DNA of 64,000 nucleotides from Endothia cerciana (lineage: Eukaryota > Ascomycota > Sordariomycetes > Diaporthales > Cryphonectriaceae): positions 496,001 to 560,000 of the forward strand of contig JALRMH010000023.1 of NCBI GenBank assembly GCA_026119935.1. The letters are read 5' to 3'. Below, piece by piece: positions 43,939 through 56,745 of this stretch; position 1 is the stretch's first letter; every line of letters starts with the position of its first letter. A model generated the notes under the pieces. The model was not told the origin of the DNA, did not search any database, and saw only the letters and a program-made list of their open reading frames with translations. Position numbers and translations under genes: made by a program.

Positions 43939-45303
43939 ATATAGAATACAGTAGTATAGCTTGGAAACTGCCATAGATGGATCACAGGGTTGTATAACAG
44001 GTCCAACTACAAAATGTAGTGTATTCACGCTGATCTTTACGAAATGCAAGTCAGGGGCTGGGCGAGATTGCATTCTATTATGTGAACATTGCACAGTAAT
44101 CTCTGACAATCGGTATAATAATTACTACCGTATCCTGTTCAGCAATTCCACTCAAATTCATTAAAACATATGCGTGAATCTTTTCCTACTCTCTTCTCAA
44201 TGACTCCCACCAAATCTCATTCCTAGTAAGAAAGTGTTTCATATAGCTCTGGCGTCACATAGACTTGTAGACTCAGGCCACAAGCTTCCTCATTTCTGCC
44301 AATACCGCAGGAAGTGATATCGCGTAGCTTATTATCTAATTGTCAGTGTGCCCTGCCGTCCTCGTTAGTGGTAACTTCCAACAACTCACAACATATTCTT
44401 CGACCGCTCCTCGACTGTACTTCTATCATCCTGCCACACATAATTGTTCATCCAGGCATCTGCACGCTGCGCGTTGGCTTCGTTATTCGGAACCTTTTGC
44501 CTCGGGTAGGTATATAGCCTCAGTATCAGGTAGGGCTCATTTGGCGTTAAGGAGAAGTACAGTGCATGCTGCTTTGATTTGAACATATGGAGGCGCTTCG
44601 TCTCAGCCCAGGTCTCCCTGCCTACTTCTAAACGTGCCGTATCCCTTGCCAGTAGTGAGCTCGGCTAGGTCTTAGATCTTCCACTTATCTTACTCTACTT
44701 TAGAAATAAGGACCAGCACTCCAGAGACTTCTCGGGAAGTATGCAAGACGCTGATGATTCAGAATGTCTAGAAGAGTTGGTTGATCAAACCTGAATTTGG
44801 GGATGAATGCTCATCGCGCCATGCTCTCAGCAGATGATTTAGTGCAAGGCAAAATGATCGCTGCCCTAATTTTTATTTATTTATTTTCCTTCTCTGTTTT
44901 ATTTCCTAGACTCGCTGATGCTTTCAGAAAGTACATCCCGACTTGAGCGAACTCGTAAGACGAAATGTATTTCAGTCGCTCCCATCTTGCGATCGCAGTG
45001 TCAGCTTTGATATGGCAATAATACATGGGCCTGGTCTAGAACTAATATGTTTGTACAGCCTCTCTTGCGAAGGATTGTTCTCTGAAGGCATTCACCCCCG
45101 CTGGATGTTCCGTCCTGTAACAAATTCCAAATACTCTTATCAATAGATTTTGTGTTTTACAGTTTTTGACGTATTCCACGTGGTCCTAGACAAAGTCGCC
45201 ACATTTGGCTCTCGCTGAACTCTGGTCTTTGAAGTGGTATTTTGACAAATGGCAGGTTTGTTAATCTAGACTCAATTTTACAAGAAAGTCGAGAGACAAG
45301 CCA
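43939..45303. other. AT-rich convergent intergenic region
   Basis: About 1.4 kb between the 3' ends of the exporter (plus) and the first Myb gene (minus). Visibly richer in A and T than the left half of the window. No gene is seen. Confidence 0.5.
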
Positions 45304-46874
45304 TCAGTTCATTTGTATTCTCCTCGGGCCTATTTTCATCGACTTTAAAACACCAATTCCTTCTAGACTGGTCATAACAGCCTCTATCTGCGAGCTAGAG
45401 CATGTGATCAACAGATCGACCTGATACGATGTTGAAGAGCTCTCCCTCGAGTTTTCGGAGTCTATATCTTCACCGTAATGTGTAGCGCCTGTGGATACTA
45501 TATTCGTCGCGCTCACAGTCGGTGACTGATCTCCTTCCAACAGCTCAGATGTCTGAGGGGGTGCCCGAGTACTTGTTACACAGGGGCTCCTGGACGATGC
45601 CATATCAACGTGGTCCACTTCTGTATGCCAAAACGTTAGCTCGAACACAGATGAAAACAAAGGCATGTCTCCATAATAGGTAATAAGCTATAAGATAGGA
45701 CTCACGGTATGAATAGGAAGCCGTATCGATGATGGGGTCATGAGTACTTCCGACAAAGTCGTGCACGTTTCCCAGAAAGTTAGAATAGTCTCTGGGTAAT
45801 GTGTCTGAACTCGGTTGACTCTGATAGCTGGGTGGGAAGAAGGTGCCTTTAAGTGATGATGACAAGGCTGATTGATCTTCAGCGGCTGGTGTCCAGGTTC
45901 CCGTGGGCGTGAGAAGAGGTGTCAATCTGCTCTGTTCCCGGGACGTTAGTGTCAAGGAGAACCCACTGCCGCTTTGATCCATATATTCCGGCCAGAGCCC
46001 GGACGCTGTTGTCGAGCTCACAGTATTCCGCTTACGGATCGGGTCGTTACATATAGCCATGTCTTGATTAAGGAAGTCCATGATATGGTCTCCATCCTCG
46101 GGACTGTTGTATTCGTTTTCGGTGTCGTTTTCATCGGCTTCTTCCCCGTCATCATCTTCGTCTTCCTGTTCTGCGATGGTATTCTCGCTCCCAAAGAGGC
46201 CTGCGACGTCAAACTCTTGACTTGTGTCCTGTTCCTGGGGCTCACAGCTCACAGCGACAGCGATCGCATCCGGCGAGCTCGATGAAGTCTTGGCCTCGAA
46301 TTCACCTCTCTGCTTTTTGACACTGTTTCTGTTGTTCTGATTACACAGCCGCAAAGTTGAATAACGGTTTTTCAATGCGAGGGTAGTCCGCTTGGGGACA
46401 TGTGAAGCTGCTATGATGGCCCAGTCTTTCCCGTGGGTTAGTACTTCATGGAGCAGTTGGGAGTCCTCTGTTAAAGTCCAGTCGGGGTGGTTGACGCCTG
46501 GGTCCAGCACTTGGCTCCAATGACTGGAACATTCGTCGGCATTTCGGGTCAACACTGCTTGCGCAGCTTTAGTCCAGGTGAAACCGTGCTGACGCACTGC
46601 TTCAATCAGGCGCTCGTCTTCCTCGTCCGACCAAGGGCCTTCCGTAGTACCCGCTGCAAGACTGTTCCACCATCTCCTCCGGCAATCCTTGTTCGAACGA
46701 CCGGGCACGAACTTGGCCAATTCCCGCCATAGTAAGGGACGAGACTGCGACAGCACTACCAGTATTGTATAAGCTTTGGTTACGCGGGAGTCGTAGGTTG
46801 AATCTACCTGTATTCACAGCCCTGCGTAAAGCAGCGTCCTCCTGAGGTGTCCAGTTCCGCCTAGCACGAGTCAT
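45304..46874 (-). CDS. Three-repeat Myb transcription factor (copy 1)
   Basis: Gene model complement(45304..45620, 45706..46755, 46808..46874), 477 aa. Exon 1 is exactly 67 nt, as in the second Myb gene at 60284. Three Myb repeats cover about residues 7-160: RRNWTPQEDAALRRAV...GRSNKDCRRRWWNSL, then GPWSDEEDERLIEAV, then DWTLTEDSQLLHEVL ending in RTTLALKNRYSTL. A long acidic and Ser-rich middle (EDEDDDGEEADEND) is likely an activation or disordered region. The last exon ends in a small conserved-looking module (YQVDLLITCSSSQIEAVM) that also closes the second Myb protein. It should be a nuclear DNA-binding regulator. An alternative acceptor (CAG, 8 nt on) would be out of frame. Confidence 0.87.
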
Positions 46875-47636
46875 GATGGTGATACAACAATGTCTTTCGC
46901 AGATCTTCTTGAATCAAGGATGGTATCAAGTCTGTACCAACAAGTAGGACTTGCGTATATTATTGAACTCAGAGTGCGAAGCTGGACTCTGCTCATAAGA
47001 ACGGTGGCAGTAGCCCCCCTAGAGAATCCAATGGCTGGTTGCACCGCCGCCACATTCAAGCCAATTACCGAAGTCCGAACGAGAACCTGAACTTAGATAC
47101 AAAGGGCTTTACTGTCAACTTTTGCCACCATGCCATCTACTATGTACGATGGTCCCGGCCGAAGGCTGAAAGTACCTATCTGTTAAAGAAGGTGGGAATA
47201 CGGTTCGAGTCTTGACTTGTACGCGTAATTCACGCCGGAGCTCAAACACCATAAGTATACATAATACAATCAACGTGTGATTATAAAGAACATCTGGAAT
47301 AAAAGTACCTCCAGCAATAAGGTCCATATGTACTCTGCGGTCACATGTACCTGGTACGCCGCCCAGAAAGCCGACTAATGTAAGAATATGACGTTTATGA
47401 GCCCACCATGTTGCAGAGTCTCTCATTGGACCCCCATTTTCGTCGATCAGACAACGTTTGGTTTTGTGCAGCGTTGTAATAAGACTAGCGGCACAGAGTA
47501 ATTATTTGCCCATATGCTAATACATATTGCCATTCACAGATAACAAAATTACAACCAGAGAATTGTAGACCTGCGGAGGAACCTTATCAGAAAACAGCCG
47601 TGAGACTCTCTGTCCATGTACTACAGCGTCAACGTA
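46875..47636. other. Upstream region of Myb copy 1
   Basis: About 0.76 kb between the Myb start and the 3' end of the SDR relic. Nothing else is supported. Confidence 0.45.
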
Positions 47637-48470
47637 TCATGAAATCCCAACTCTTGGAGTTCGCCCAGCAAGAAACCCAGATACATTGGAAGTCTTTCTA
47701 ATCTTCAAACAAGGCAGATCCCGGGCACAGCAGGTGCCTTGAACGAAGGGGACATAGGTGACATTGATGATGACGTCTTCGGCAGACACGTAATCAACCA
47801 GATTCCACGAGAACCCGACCCAATAATTTGGACACTCTATACGGGTCTTCCCGGTCGAGAATTTCAGGGTTTCCCGGTGCCGGGGAAAAGGCATCTGCAC
47901 ACCTCTGGGCAAATTTGGGTTCGAGCGTCAGCGCGGCACTTGAAATGATCAGGTTGGCAGGCTGTGGCCCGCGTGAACCTTTTGCTCTGAGAGCTGGGAG
48001 GAGCAGGACTATCAGGAGGACTGCTGAAAGACGATTCACTTGGAAGCTCTCCTCGTGGCCTGCCCTGTCATATCTTCTATAATCGAACCGAGCCCGGCCC
48101 GCGTTGAGAGTCACAACGTCGATGGGTTGAAGCTTGACCTCGACTTGCCTGGAGAAGGCTTGAATAGATTCGCACGAGCACAGGTCCAAGTGTCAGGCCT
48201 CAATGCCCGTTGCCGGTTATTATTTGCGCATGGTGGCAGTAGTAATACTTCCTTTGTACATGGAACGTACCGCTGCGATCGGGTGTGGTAGCTTAAGCCC
48301 CCAGGAGCTGCGGCGCCGCCTCGTAATCCACCCGGGAATTGCTACCTGTGGCAATCACCGTATGTCCCGACAAATTGGCATTGTTGGGCAGCCATTGGGT
48401 GCTGGCTCTAACCTGGCTGTGGAGAAGTGTATTAGGAAAGAAGCGAAAGTCCGAGGGCTGTAGTTCTTTG
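47637..48470 (-). pseudogene. Decayed short-chain dehydrogenase/reductase (SDR)
   Basis: Recognisable SDR blocks in correct order but broken frames. These are an N-terminal SPRTFASFL piece, NLSGHTVIATGSN (cofactor motif, TGxxxGxG degraded to GSNSRVDYEAA), a stop just after QLLGA, a segment lost in stops, HLDLCSCESIQAF with an in-frame TGA where Trp is usual, VVTLNAG, the active-site-like DPYRVSKLLGRV (Tyr and Lys both kept), then a frame change into SAEDVIINVTYVPFVQGT and ARDLP. The count is at least two stops and two frame changes over 0.8 kb, so it cannot make an enzyme. It differs from the intact SDR at 54785, so it is not a simple recent copy. It lies upstream of Myb copy 1. Confidence 0.75.
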
Positions 48471-49061
48471 GTTCCACCACGGTGTCGTCCAGCCTGATCT
48501 CTGCTTGGGCGCAGTAGGCACAGCATGGACCACTAGCCTCAGCTTCGGAAGCGGAAAACAACCTGATGACGCAAATTAAACCCAGCAGCAGACTTTCGGT
48601 CTCTTCCATCCATCAAGGCCACTTGCTCTGGCCTCTGGCCTCTGTCAAACTGTAAGACCGACCGGCCTCGTTACAGGCCTGCCAAGCCACGTGAAAATAC
48701 TTGCACTTCCTCAGATATTCTAGAGAAGGGTCAGAGAGTAGTATAAAGTAGAATCTCCGTTGACTTCAGGTAGGCTATTACCAGAAGCGGAAACAATCTC
48801 ACAAGGGAAAACATCCTCGAAAAGAAAAACGGGATGTCGTCAAGGCCAGCCCTTGCTTGGTAAAGCATCCAGGGCGGGGCAAGCACAGTCTTGCAGCTCC
48901 AGGATTGCCTAGGCCCTAGCCGGAAAACAATATCCTGCCGAGACAAGGGTCCATATCGCTGCAGATCTTCAACTGCTAACGTCTTGTCTTCACACCGACA
49001 CAACTGCCCACCCTGGTGAGGATCCGATTCCGAGACTTCTCAGCCAAGGTATCACAAGACA
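48471..49061. other. Intergenic
   Basis: Between two degraded loci. No supported feature. Confidence 0.45.
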
Positions 49062-49323
49062 TGGCTGCCACTAACAAGTCAACAGGTGAGTAGTTTCATA
49101 ATCCAGATCCATCATATCTACCAGGCATGTTGGTCTTGACATCCCCCTTACGAGTCACGAGCGACTATCTTGGTTCAACCTCACATCACGGATTAAATAC
49201 AGTAGAACTTGATTCTATTGTGCGGAGTGGGGTAGCCAAGCTCAAATCGGAGGACCGCAAGCTTATCCAAAGTCATGTCATGAAGGGCAAGAACTTGGGC
49301 AAGTTAAGGCCTATTCGGAATTA
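49062..49323 (+). pseudogene. Possible N-terminal fragment of a fungal-specific regulator
   Basis: ATG at 49062 begins MAATNKST with a good donor (GTGAGT, 49087). About 110 bases on, an open frame reads EDRKLIQSHVMKGKNLGK and then stops at 49321-49323. The SHVMKGKN-type segment is one I recall from the N-terminus of a class of fungal regulators that lack a zinc cluster. No continuation of the long regulatory domain follows, so this is probably a gene remnant. It could also be a small unrelated gene. Low certainty. Confidence 0.35.
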
Positions 49324-51466
49324 AAGACGACCAAGCCGGGCGGACGTGAGACATGATTCTCTTTCGTCATAATCCAGCGTTATTGTGACGAGTCTCAACA
49401 GCAACTGTGGCAGCTCTGTAACTCGTAACTTACGGACTTCGTCAACAAGTACCATTCCTGTACTTCGAGGTTGCTATTGGTGAGACACTATGACATTGAC
49501 CTCGGGGGAAATACGAAAAGCAACATATACAGCCACAAAGAGCATCTCGGCATTATTCTATACTCAATCATTCCAATAATATGAACAGCCACTGTGCCTA
49601 TGGTCACTCTTCCTAAGTTGCACCAGGGTAGATTTGACTGCCCGTGAACATCACTTGTGCTAGTCCAAGTACACAACAGATCTTAAGAGGAGTAAGATGT
49701 GTGGGGGTAGCGCAGACTCTCGGAAGGGGCTTGCTTATCCGCATCTAAGCCGTCAATTCCCGAACACGCCACCAAGCTTGCAAATGTACTGCTAGCCAAT
49801 GTACAGGCCTCTCGGGGTATTCTTTTCAGCTGCAACTTGAATAGGATTAGGGATCCGGGAGCAGCAGACCCCGAAGGCCTGATCCCTTGGGAAACGTCGA
49901 CGATCCTTGATTCTGCCGATGTGAACTTCGGAAGCATGAGAGCTGAGATGTCTGGATCCGGAAACCGCCTGCAGACAAAAACTCGGTCGGCAAGGTTTGT
50001 GCTGTGGTTCCTTATCCTCTTCGACTTAGTGACCTAAAGATTCCATGCTGTACTCATTTCTTACTACGTCTCCGGACTGAGTAACACCCAGACCTCTACT
50101 CGGCTTCCCGAAACTACCTAGAAAATGCGGGACTAAGTGGTACTTAAGGAACGATTAAATACTTGATCCTTGAGTGCCTGGGTAGACTGGCTTTGAAACG
50201 GAAACATGAACGTGTTGTCTCTGCATGGGCAAACATACTTTGTCCTGAAACCTACATCTTGCTCTGCAAGCGAACCTAGGCATCCTGATGAGCCGTACCT
50301 GTAAATTCTTGTGTATGATAACTCTTCGTCAAACCTATGGTAATTTTTGATATACACAGCTTCTATGTCGCCATTTCATCTGTATATTCGAGGGCGATAT
50401 AGCTTAGTACGTTAGCCTGGACTGAGTAGTACTTTGTACCCCGAGTAAAAGTTGCCCTTTCGTCTCACGTGGCATTTCGGGGTATGTCGGGGCAACTGGT
50501 AGACTGAGTTGAGATGTAACTTCTCCTAGAGACAGGACGAACGTAACATACAGAATAACTTCGAAAGCTGCTGCTGGAGGTGTCTTCGGTGTAGAATTGA
50601 TCATCCGAACTCAGGTGAAAGTCGAATGACTTCTAATCACAACAACTACCGTAGTACGACATTTGCCGTTCGAGTTAGATCATGAATCTTAGCTTGTGCA
50701 CTCTTCATTTGCCCTTCAGTTCCACTGATAAGGTGCCCCTGCTACATATGCACCATTACCTTGTAATACAGGATTGGGCATTCGTTTATTGCGTGTTCGG
50801 GTGGATGATGTCCTACGCCCTGCATATTCACTAAGCCTTTCATGTTAAGTCTTATGACATGCTAATTGCAAACGCGTGGGTGGAAAGCTAACACACGCAC
50901 CCCACCCAAGTGTATCTCTGGGCGTGTGAATTCGACTGGTTGCTTCAACTGTAAATGCGCCAATATAGCATTTGAAATCATCTTTTGTGTCGTCATCCAA
51001 GCATTGTCGCTCAGCTTGTCTGTTTTGTCCCTTGGCTGATCATCGATGTGGTTATCGTGTATGCGGTCATCAAGTTCGGCCCAAATGTGCGGCAGCATTC
51101 TCCACCGTGGGCGGGATCTTGCTGATGGGTACAATCTTGTGCATGGTCATGAGGCGCATGCTAGAGTAGGACAACCTTTCTTGTCCTTCTTGTCCATAAT
51201 CTTCACACTTCTAGACGGTGGTCTACCTAGCTATTTATTTATATGGAAGAAAAAAAAAGGGGGTGGGGGGGGCTAGGAGGAAGTTTGAATTATTTGCATT
51301 ACTGTCTGGGAAAAAGGGGGACGATTCACGCCCTGTATCGTCTACACTGCATTCCTTAAGAGGCGTGCTTCCGAAGTCTTCACAAAAAGGAAAGAAAAAA
51401 GCCTCCCAGAGTGTGGCGAGACTGCCATGCACCAGACTGGTGGAGTACATGTGTCTGAAGCCTAGT
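49324..51466. other. Gene-free, AT-richer stretch
   Basis: About 2.1 kb. Frames of 60-90 codons are present but lack family features. A G-rich tract broken by one T lies near 51260-51272. Together with the two broken genes to the left it looks like a decaying region. No transposon ends were recognised. Confidence 0.5.
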
Positions 51467-53987
51467 TCAGTATGCTCTACACATGTTAATATGTAGGCCC
51501 AGTCTCGTAACTAGACTCCTCGATAAATGTGTCCCATGTAGCCTGTTCTTATCAGTAAAATTCCTCTGTATGAGAAGGGAGAGACGAACCCAATCAAAAT
51601 CCATGTCGGACCAGTCCTTTTCAAACGAGAAGCTGCCGCTAGAGGCGTCAAAAGGCGGACTGCCAATTAGTCCCGAAAGCTGCTCCGGCACTTCTAGTGC
51701 TGCTGTCTGAGCAGATCCATTTTGAGGACCAGCTCGAAAGCTCGAGAGCATGCCGGCAAGGAACTTATGAACTCTCTTTGCCTCGTCGCAGCCGTCCATC
51801 GCATCCGCCAAGAGCGCACACGACCTCTCGAGTGCCCGCAGGATAACGGTGCTGTTAGGGGCCGCCTCCTCCTCATCTGGAGCCTTCCGCCTTAGGGCTA
51901 GCTCTAGGAATAGGACCATGGTTCCGAGCATCAGCATCTGGCGGGTCTGCGAGATCCTGTAAAACGCCGGCCCTAGGACCTCCTGAAAGGCCAGCAGACC
52001 CAAGGCTGACGAGATGCATCGGTCACGAGAGAGTTTGAAGCGGCCGTCGAGGCGGCCCTTGGCTAAGAACTTGCGGTGTAGCGTGCATACGCCCCTGTGG
52101 TACATGCCCACCAGGCTCAAGTTAGAAAAGTTGGCGAGGCTGCGAGCCGGCGGCGTCTTGGCCACCTCGGCAGATGCTGGCGCCACTGGAACCTTCATGT
52201 ATGGGGGGAAGTTCTCGTACGCGTCATGCACGGTGCGGTCGATCTCGAGGACAGTCTCGTACGAACCCAGGGTTGGGTTGCTGTTGAAGTCAGCGACGCG
52301 CCCCAGCTCGCGGAACAGGCGGCCCTTGACGATCAGGTACGTCGCGGCCGTGGCCTCGGTGAGCGGGCGCGACGGCGGGAGTGCGGTCATGTCCTCTGAA
52401 AGCTCCCAGTCGTACAGGTTACGCGGCTCCAGCGTGTCCGAGTAGACGGCCGACATTGTGCGCGGGAACCCGCCGAGGAACGAGGCCATGTCGTCCATGC
52501 TGATGACAGAGGACCAGACGCGCCGCCGATACTCGGCCTGCAGGACCGAGATGCCGGGCGACTGAGCGGGGTCCCGGTGGTAGCCCATGTTGATGGCGGC
52601 GCGCACGACCACGCCCGTCATGATCCACAGCCCTCGCCGGTTGTCATCTTTCCGGTTCAGCTCGGCGGTGGCGTTGAAACGCAGGGTCTCGACTGTGTAC
52701 GGTAGGCACTTGGCGATGTCGCCGCTCAGCAGGCACTGCGCGGTTCGCATGCGGTACAACTGGAAGAGCGACTCGGAGAGGCCTTCATACTCGGGTGGCT
52801 CGCCGTATTGGTGGTAGGCTAGCATAGTGATGCCGAGAATGGAGAAAACAAGGCCCAGCCATATGAAATTTGTCCGGGATGGGTCTCTCCAGTGCTCATT
52901 GTACTCGCGCATGAAAGTCGGCTCGTGGAGGATAGCTGTCCATGTTGTGAGGGCCGAGGGTACCATTGTAGTGTAGGGACGGGGCTTAGGACTTACGAGG
53001 GACGGCGATGGGGAAGGCTTGACGATCGAAGAATTGGGCGATCAGCCAGTCAACCTCGTGCTTGGGTGGCAGGGCGGAGAGAATCTCTATCCTCTCGAGT
53101 GGCTTCATCTGATCAAATAGCAGGCTTGACCCATCGACCGTATGCGACAGGGCGGGCCGGAGGTTGTGGTCACTCAGGTCGTCTTGCTCTTGAGTCCACG
53201 TCCTCCTGAGCTCGTTGATCTAATCCTGATTAGCAAGAAGGAGGGAGACGCATGTCTGGCAAAGGGCTATGGCTAGGGGAAAGGGGTGACAGCATGAGTG
53301 CCATTAGCCACGTAACACAGTAATAGCAAGGTACTTGCTTCTTGGAGCACAACGGACCAGTCGTCCCCGCCGAGATATACCGAGTGGACTCCATCCATGA
53401 CCGTCTTCCCCATCGCCCCCACGGGTAAGTCCTGGCCGGATGCAGCAGATGCCACGCTGTTCCCTGCCTCGGATCTGGGGCTCTTCTCGGGGGTGTAGAC
53501 ACCGAGTCTATAGTTGCTCTGTGGCGGCGACGAGGCATGCGGGCGCTCTGTGATGAGCCTCTTGACCAGCTCCTCCAGGTGATCGATCCGCTGGCGCATG
53601 GCATCGCCGTTCAGGCTCGCATCGCCGTGAAGGGTGGCGACGGCGGGCGCGGCCCCACTGCTGCTTAACCGGTCTCCACAAACAATCGGCCTGGCCCCGG
53701 CCAGTCCCCTTGGGCCGCCTGTGGAGGTGGAGACCAGCGGATCAGTATTCACAGGCCCGCGGAACCTGCAGGCCGCCTGTTCGTCTCGAGCCGCGCAGTT
53801 CTGGCACGGCTTTTCCCGATTGCACTTGAGTCTGCCGAGCTCCCGTCAGCATGTGCTCACGAAGGTGGAAATGGAGTTCTCCTGCTGGTATTACTATTAC
53901 ACACTTTCTGCTGCGGCAGGGGTCACAAGATAGAGGCACGCGTGAGCGCCGGTGAGCCTTGCGGAGCTCCAGCTGCTGGGACTGCAT
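51467..53987 (-). CDS. Zn2Cys6 transcription factor (with a GC-AG intron)
   Basis: Gene model complement(51467..52935, 52997..53219, 53339..53831, 53905..53987), 755 aa. The zinc cluster is split by intron 1: LSCDPCRSRK joins LKCNREKPCQNC and AACRF, a full CX2CX6CX5CX2CX6C at about residues 21-47. A coiled-coil-like IDHLEELVKRLI follows. The fungal-specific regulatory domain shows LHEPTFMREYNEHW, GLWIMTGVVVRAAINMGYHRDP and RRRVWSSVISMDD. Intron 2 (53220-53338) fits only as a GC-AG intron, with exon end CAAGAA and donor GCAAGT. A GT donor nearby would shift the frame or insert 9 extra residues. It is divergent from the SDR gene across 0.8 kb, so it is a candidate local regulator. Confidence 0.88.
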
Positions 53988-54784
53988 GGCGGTGGTTATC
54001 GTGGCCAGATCTAATTCGGAGGTTGGCTGCCCAGCGTAGGTGGGTTATCAACGAACAACGACATTCAGAAAGGTTGGCCGTTTGGACTACGCCGTCAAAG
54101 CCTTGGTCACATGATCCAGCACGGACTACTACCCCGAGAATCGAACAAAGCATTCGCCATTTGTCATTCGATATCCTTTTATCGGGACCTGAGCCGTCCA
54201 GCCTACCATACATTCCTTTGGCCAGCCAGCAAACCAGCAGCTGTTTGGCGAATCACCAAGCCCGAATCCAGGTGCAGACAGTGCATTTTGACCAGCCTAA
54301 GCCCTCTACACTATGCGACGGTCTGGACAAGACTTCACCTAAACTGTCAGGTGGTTATTCTGCAGGCAGAATCTGACATGTAGGAAGAAACCCAACTATC
54401 ATTATTGTTCACCGTGATCAAATAATTTAGTCATTTATTCTTTCATTTCCTTCATTTATCCACCGTTATTGATAATAGTACTGTGTGACCTGATCGCCGT
54501 GACATTAGTCTTGTCAAGTGCTTTGTTCAGTATGCAAGTAAGCGTATGCCCCGATATCTGAATTCAATACCTGGTCTCAACCAAAGTTATGGCAATAAGC
54601 ATCACAGTGAAGTCCGCGGAGATGAGGTTATCCCAAATATCACCATGACCGATAGTTGCCCTTTGAGGTAGATAAATAGCAATGGAATGGAATCCGGGCG
54701 TGTTCAGGGAGGGCGAACCCCCCAGTTCACAGTTCATCTTTCATACTCACCAGCAGAGACAGACGATCGAACTGACCAAACACA
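53988..54784. promoter_or_regulatory. Divergent promoter of the Zn2Cys6 regulator and SDR
   Basis: About 0.8 kb between the two start codons. A CCGCGGA element at about 54613-54623 resembles the elements in the exporter/Myb intergenic region. No gene is seen. Confidence 0.45.
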
Positions 54785-55990
54785 ATGCCTAGCCTCCGCG
54801 ACTTCGTCCACACCCAGTTCTTGCTCAAGATCCCTGAGCCCTCCACCTCCTTCACGTCTAAGACCGTCATAGTGACCGGCGCGAATGGAGGCCTGGGTAA
54901 GGAGATCGTCAAGCACATCATCCGCCTCGGCGCCAGCAAGGTCATCTTCGGCTGCCGTAGTCTGTCGAGGGGCACGGAGGCCAAAGAGCAGATCGAGGCC
55001 GTCAGTAGGTGCAGCCCCGACGTCATCGAGGTGTGGGAGCTCGACCTCGAGTCGCCCTCGTCTATCAAGAGCTTCGCCGGGCGGGCGAACGGTCTGCCCC
55101 GCCTGGATGTCGTCATCAACCTCGCGGGCGTCCGCTGTTTCAAATTCCAGGTCGTCTACGACACCGAGCGCACCCTTGCCGTCAACAACATCGGCACGTT
55201 CTTGCTTGCGCTGCCGCTGATCCCCAAGCTGAAGGAGACGGCCCGCAACTTTGGAACCACGCCCGTCATGACTATCGTCGGGTCTGCTCTGTACGATATC
55301 GCTAAGTACCCCGAGAACCCCGGCGAGGACATATTCAACTACTTCAAGGACGAGTCGAAAGTGAATCCGTGGAACCAGTAAGCCTACCGATTTACCCTCT
55401 CTCCACCAGGGCCCAAAGTGGCGTCCTGCCCCTCGCTAACTATACCAACAGATACAACCTCTCCAAGCTGATTCAGCTCTACACACTCATCAAGCTGGCG
55501 GCTCTCGTCGACCCAGTCGACGATATGGCCGCCGCCGCCGACGCGCACCCCATCGTCATCAACTCGGTCGACCCCTGCTTCTGCGAGACGGGGCTGTCGC
55601 GTGAAGTGACTGGCTTGACATGGTTCGCCGTCAAGGCGTTCGCGGCATTCGCAGCGCGCCCCGCCGACGATGGCGCACGCCAGGTGGTGCACGCGGCGTC
55701 GTGTGGACGCGAGACACACGGCCTATACCTACGAGCCGGCGCGGTGCAGGCATACAAGCCAATTGCGCGGGACGAGAAGAAGACCGCGTACCTGTGGGAG
55801 CTGCTGTGCAAGCGCTTGAAGAAGCTGGTAGGTTCAAATGTGCTTGCGCCTCCTTTCCTGTCTTGGGGACTATTCCGGAAACATTGGAAAGGAACGAATT
55901 CCGTGACGGTTTTTACACATGATAAAGACAAATCAGTACTGACCCCCTGTTGTTATGTAGGAGCCGACCATCCTGGATAATCTGAAGTGA
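54785..55990 (+). CDS. Short-chain dehydrogenase/reductase
   Basis: Gene model join(54785..55377, 55452..55827, 55961..55990), 332 aa. Introns have donors GTAAGC and GTAGGT; the last exon is only 30 nt and adds EPTILDNLK. Features are TVIVTGANGGLGKEIVKHII for NAD(P) binding at about residue 27, DVVINLAGVR near 103, a Ser-bearing strand IVGSAL near 164, and YNLSKL (Tyr and Lys of the YxxxK site) after the first intron, then NSVDPCFCETGL. It is of the length and layout of the extended fungal retinol-dehydrogenase-like SDRs found in many metabolite clusters. NADP preference is not certain. The substrate is unknown. Confidence 0.9.
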
Positions 55991-56745
55991 TAGGAAGTCA
56001 GAGTTGCGGGTTCTAGCTACTCATCTATTTTTCTGTCTTCTCTAGGATGCTAATCAAGGGGCTTGGCCTCGGCTATCTGGTATGGTCCTTCAGGCCGTAG
56101 GTAGATAGCTCTTGAATTCTCACAAAGTAGTCGAACCCAAATCTGCTCAACCTGTCACGCCCGCCAGAGTTTTTCTAGCGTGTCCATATAAGATCCTGCC
56201 ATCCCTGGTGGTAATAAGTACGAGCTGAAAGTTACTCCTGTGAGCTCTACTTGCCGGACTTGGGAAAATGTATCGGTTGACAAATATCTGCACGGATCGT
56301 GCCTGTAGGCACAGATCCTCCCGCTCATGATACCTAATGCTCGGGCTTTAAAAATTCTCTATGCACCTTGTTGGCCTCACCCGGTGTCACTGATGCAATC
56401 AACTACACTAAACGTAGATTAATTACCATCATTATCCTTGGACGTGCCTCTGGATGCTCCGTCCTCAAAAGGAGTAGAAGATGCCTCTGTTTGGTGACTT
56501 TGCGAAGATTATGGTATCCCGAGCACTTAGATCTGATTCTTTTAAAACGCTTACTATAGTAAGACGCACCTGGCATCGGCTAAGTACGTGAAAGACTCTG
56601 TCAGAGCCTGAAGTGCCAGCTCAAGTCACCTGTCACTTGGTCTCTAACCCAGCCAAATAGGACCCACAACCATGCCAATATATAGCTTTGTAACACATGT
56701 TACCGCCAAGGCAATCACCTGGTCTAACAACCAAATCACATCGTA
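55991..56745. other. Convergent intergenic region
   Basis: 3' flanks of the SDR (plus) and the DHA2 exporter (minus). Nothing else is seen. Confidence 0.5.

Noticed and set aside
52419..52628. Small frames inside the Zn2Cys6 regulator exon
   Set aside because: Out-of-frame shadows of the regulatory domain coding sequence.
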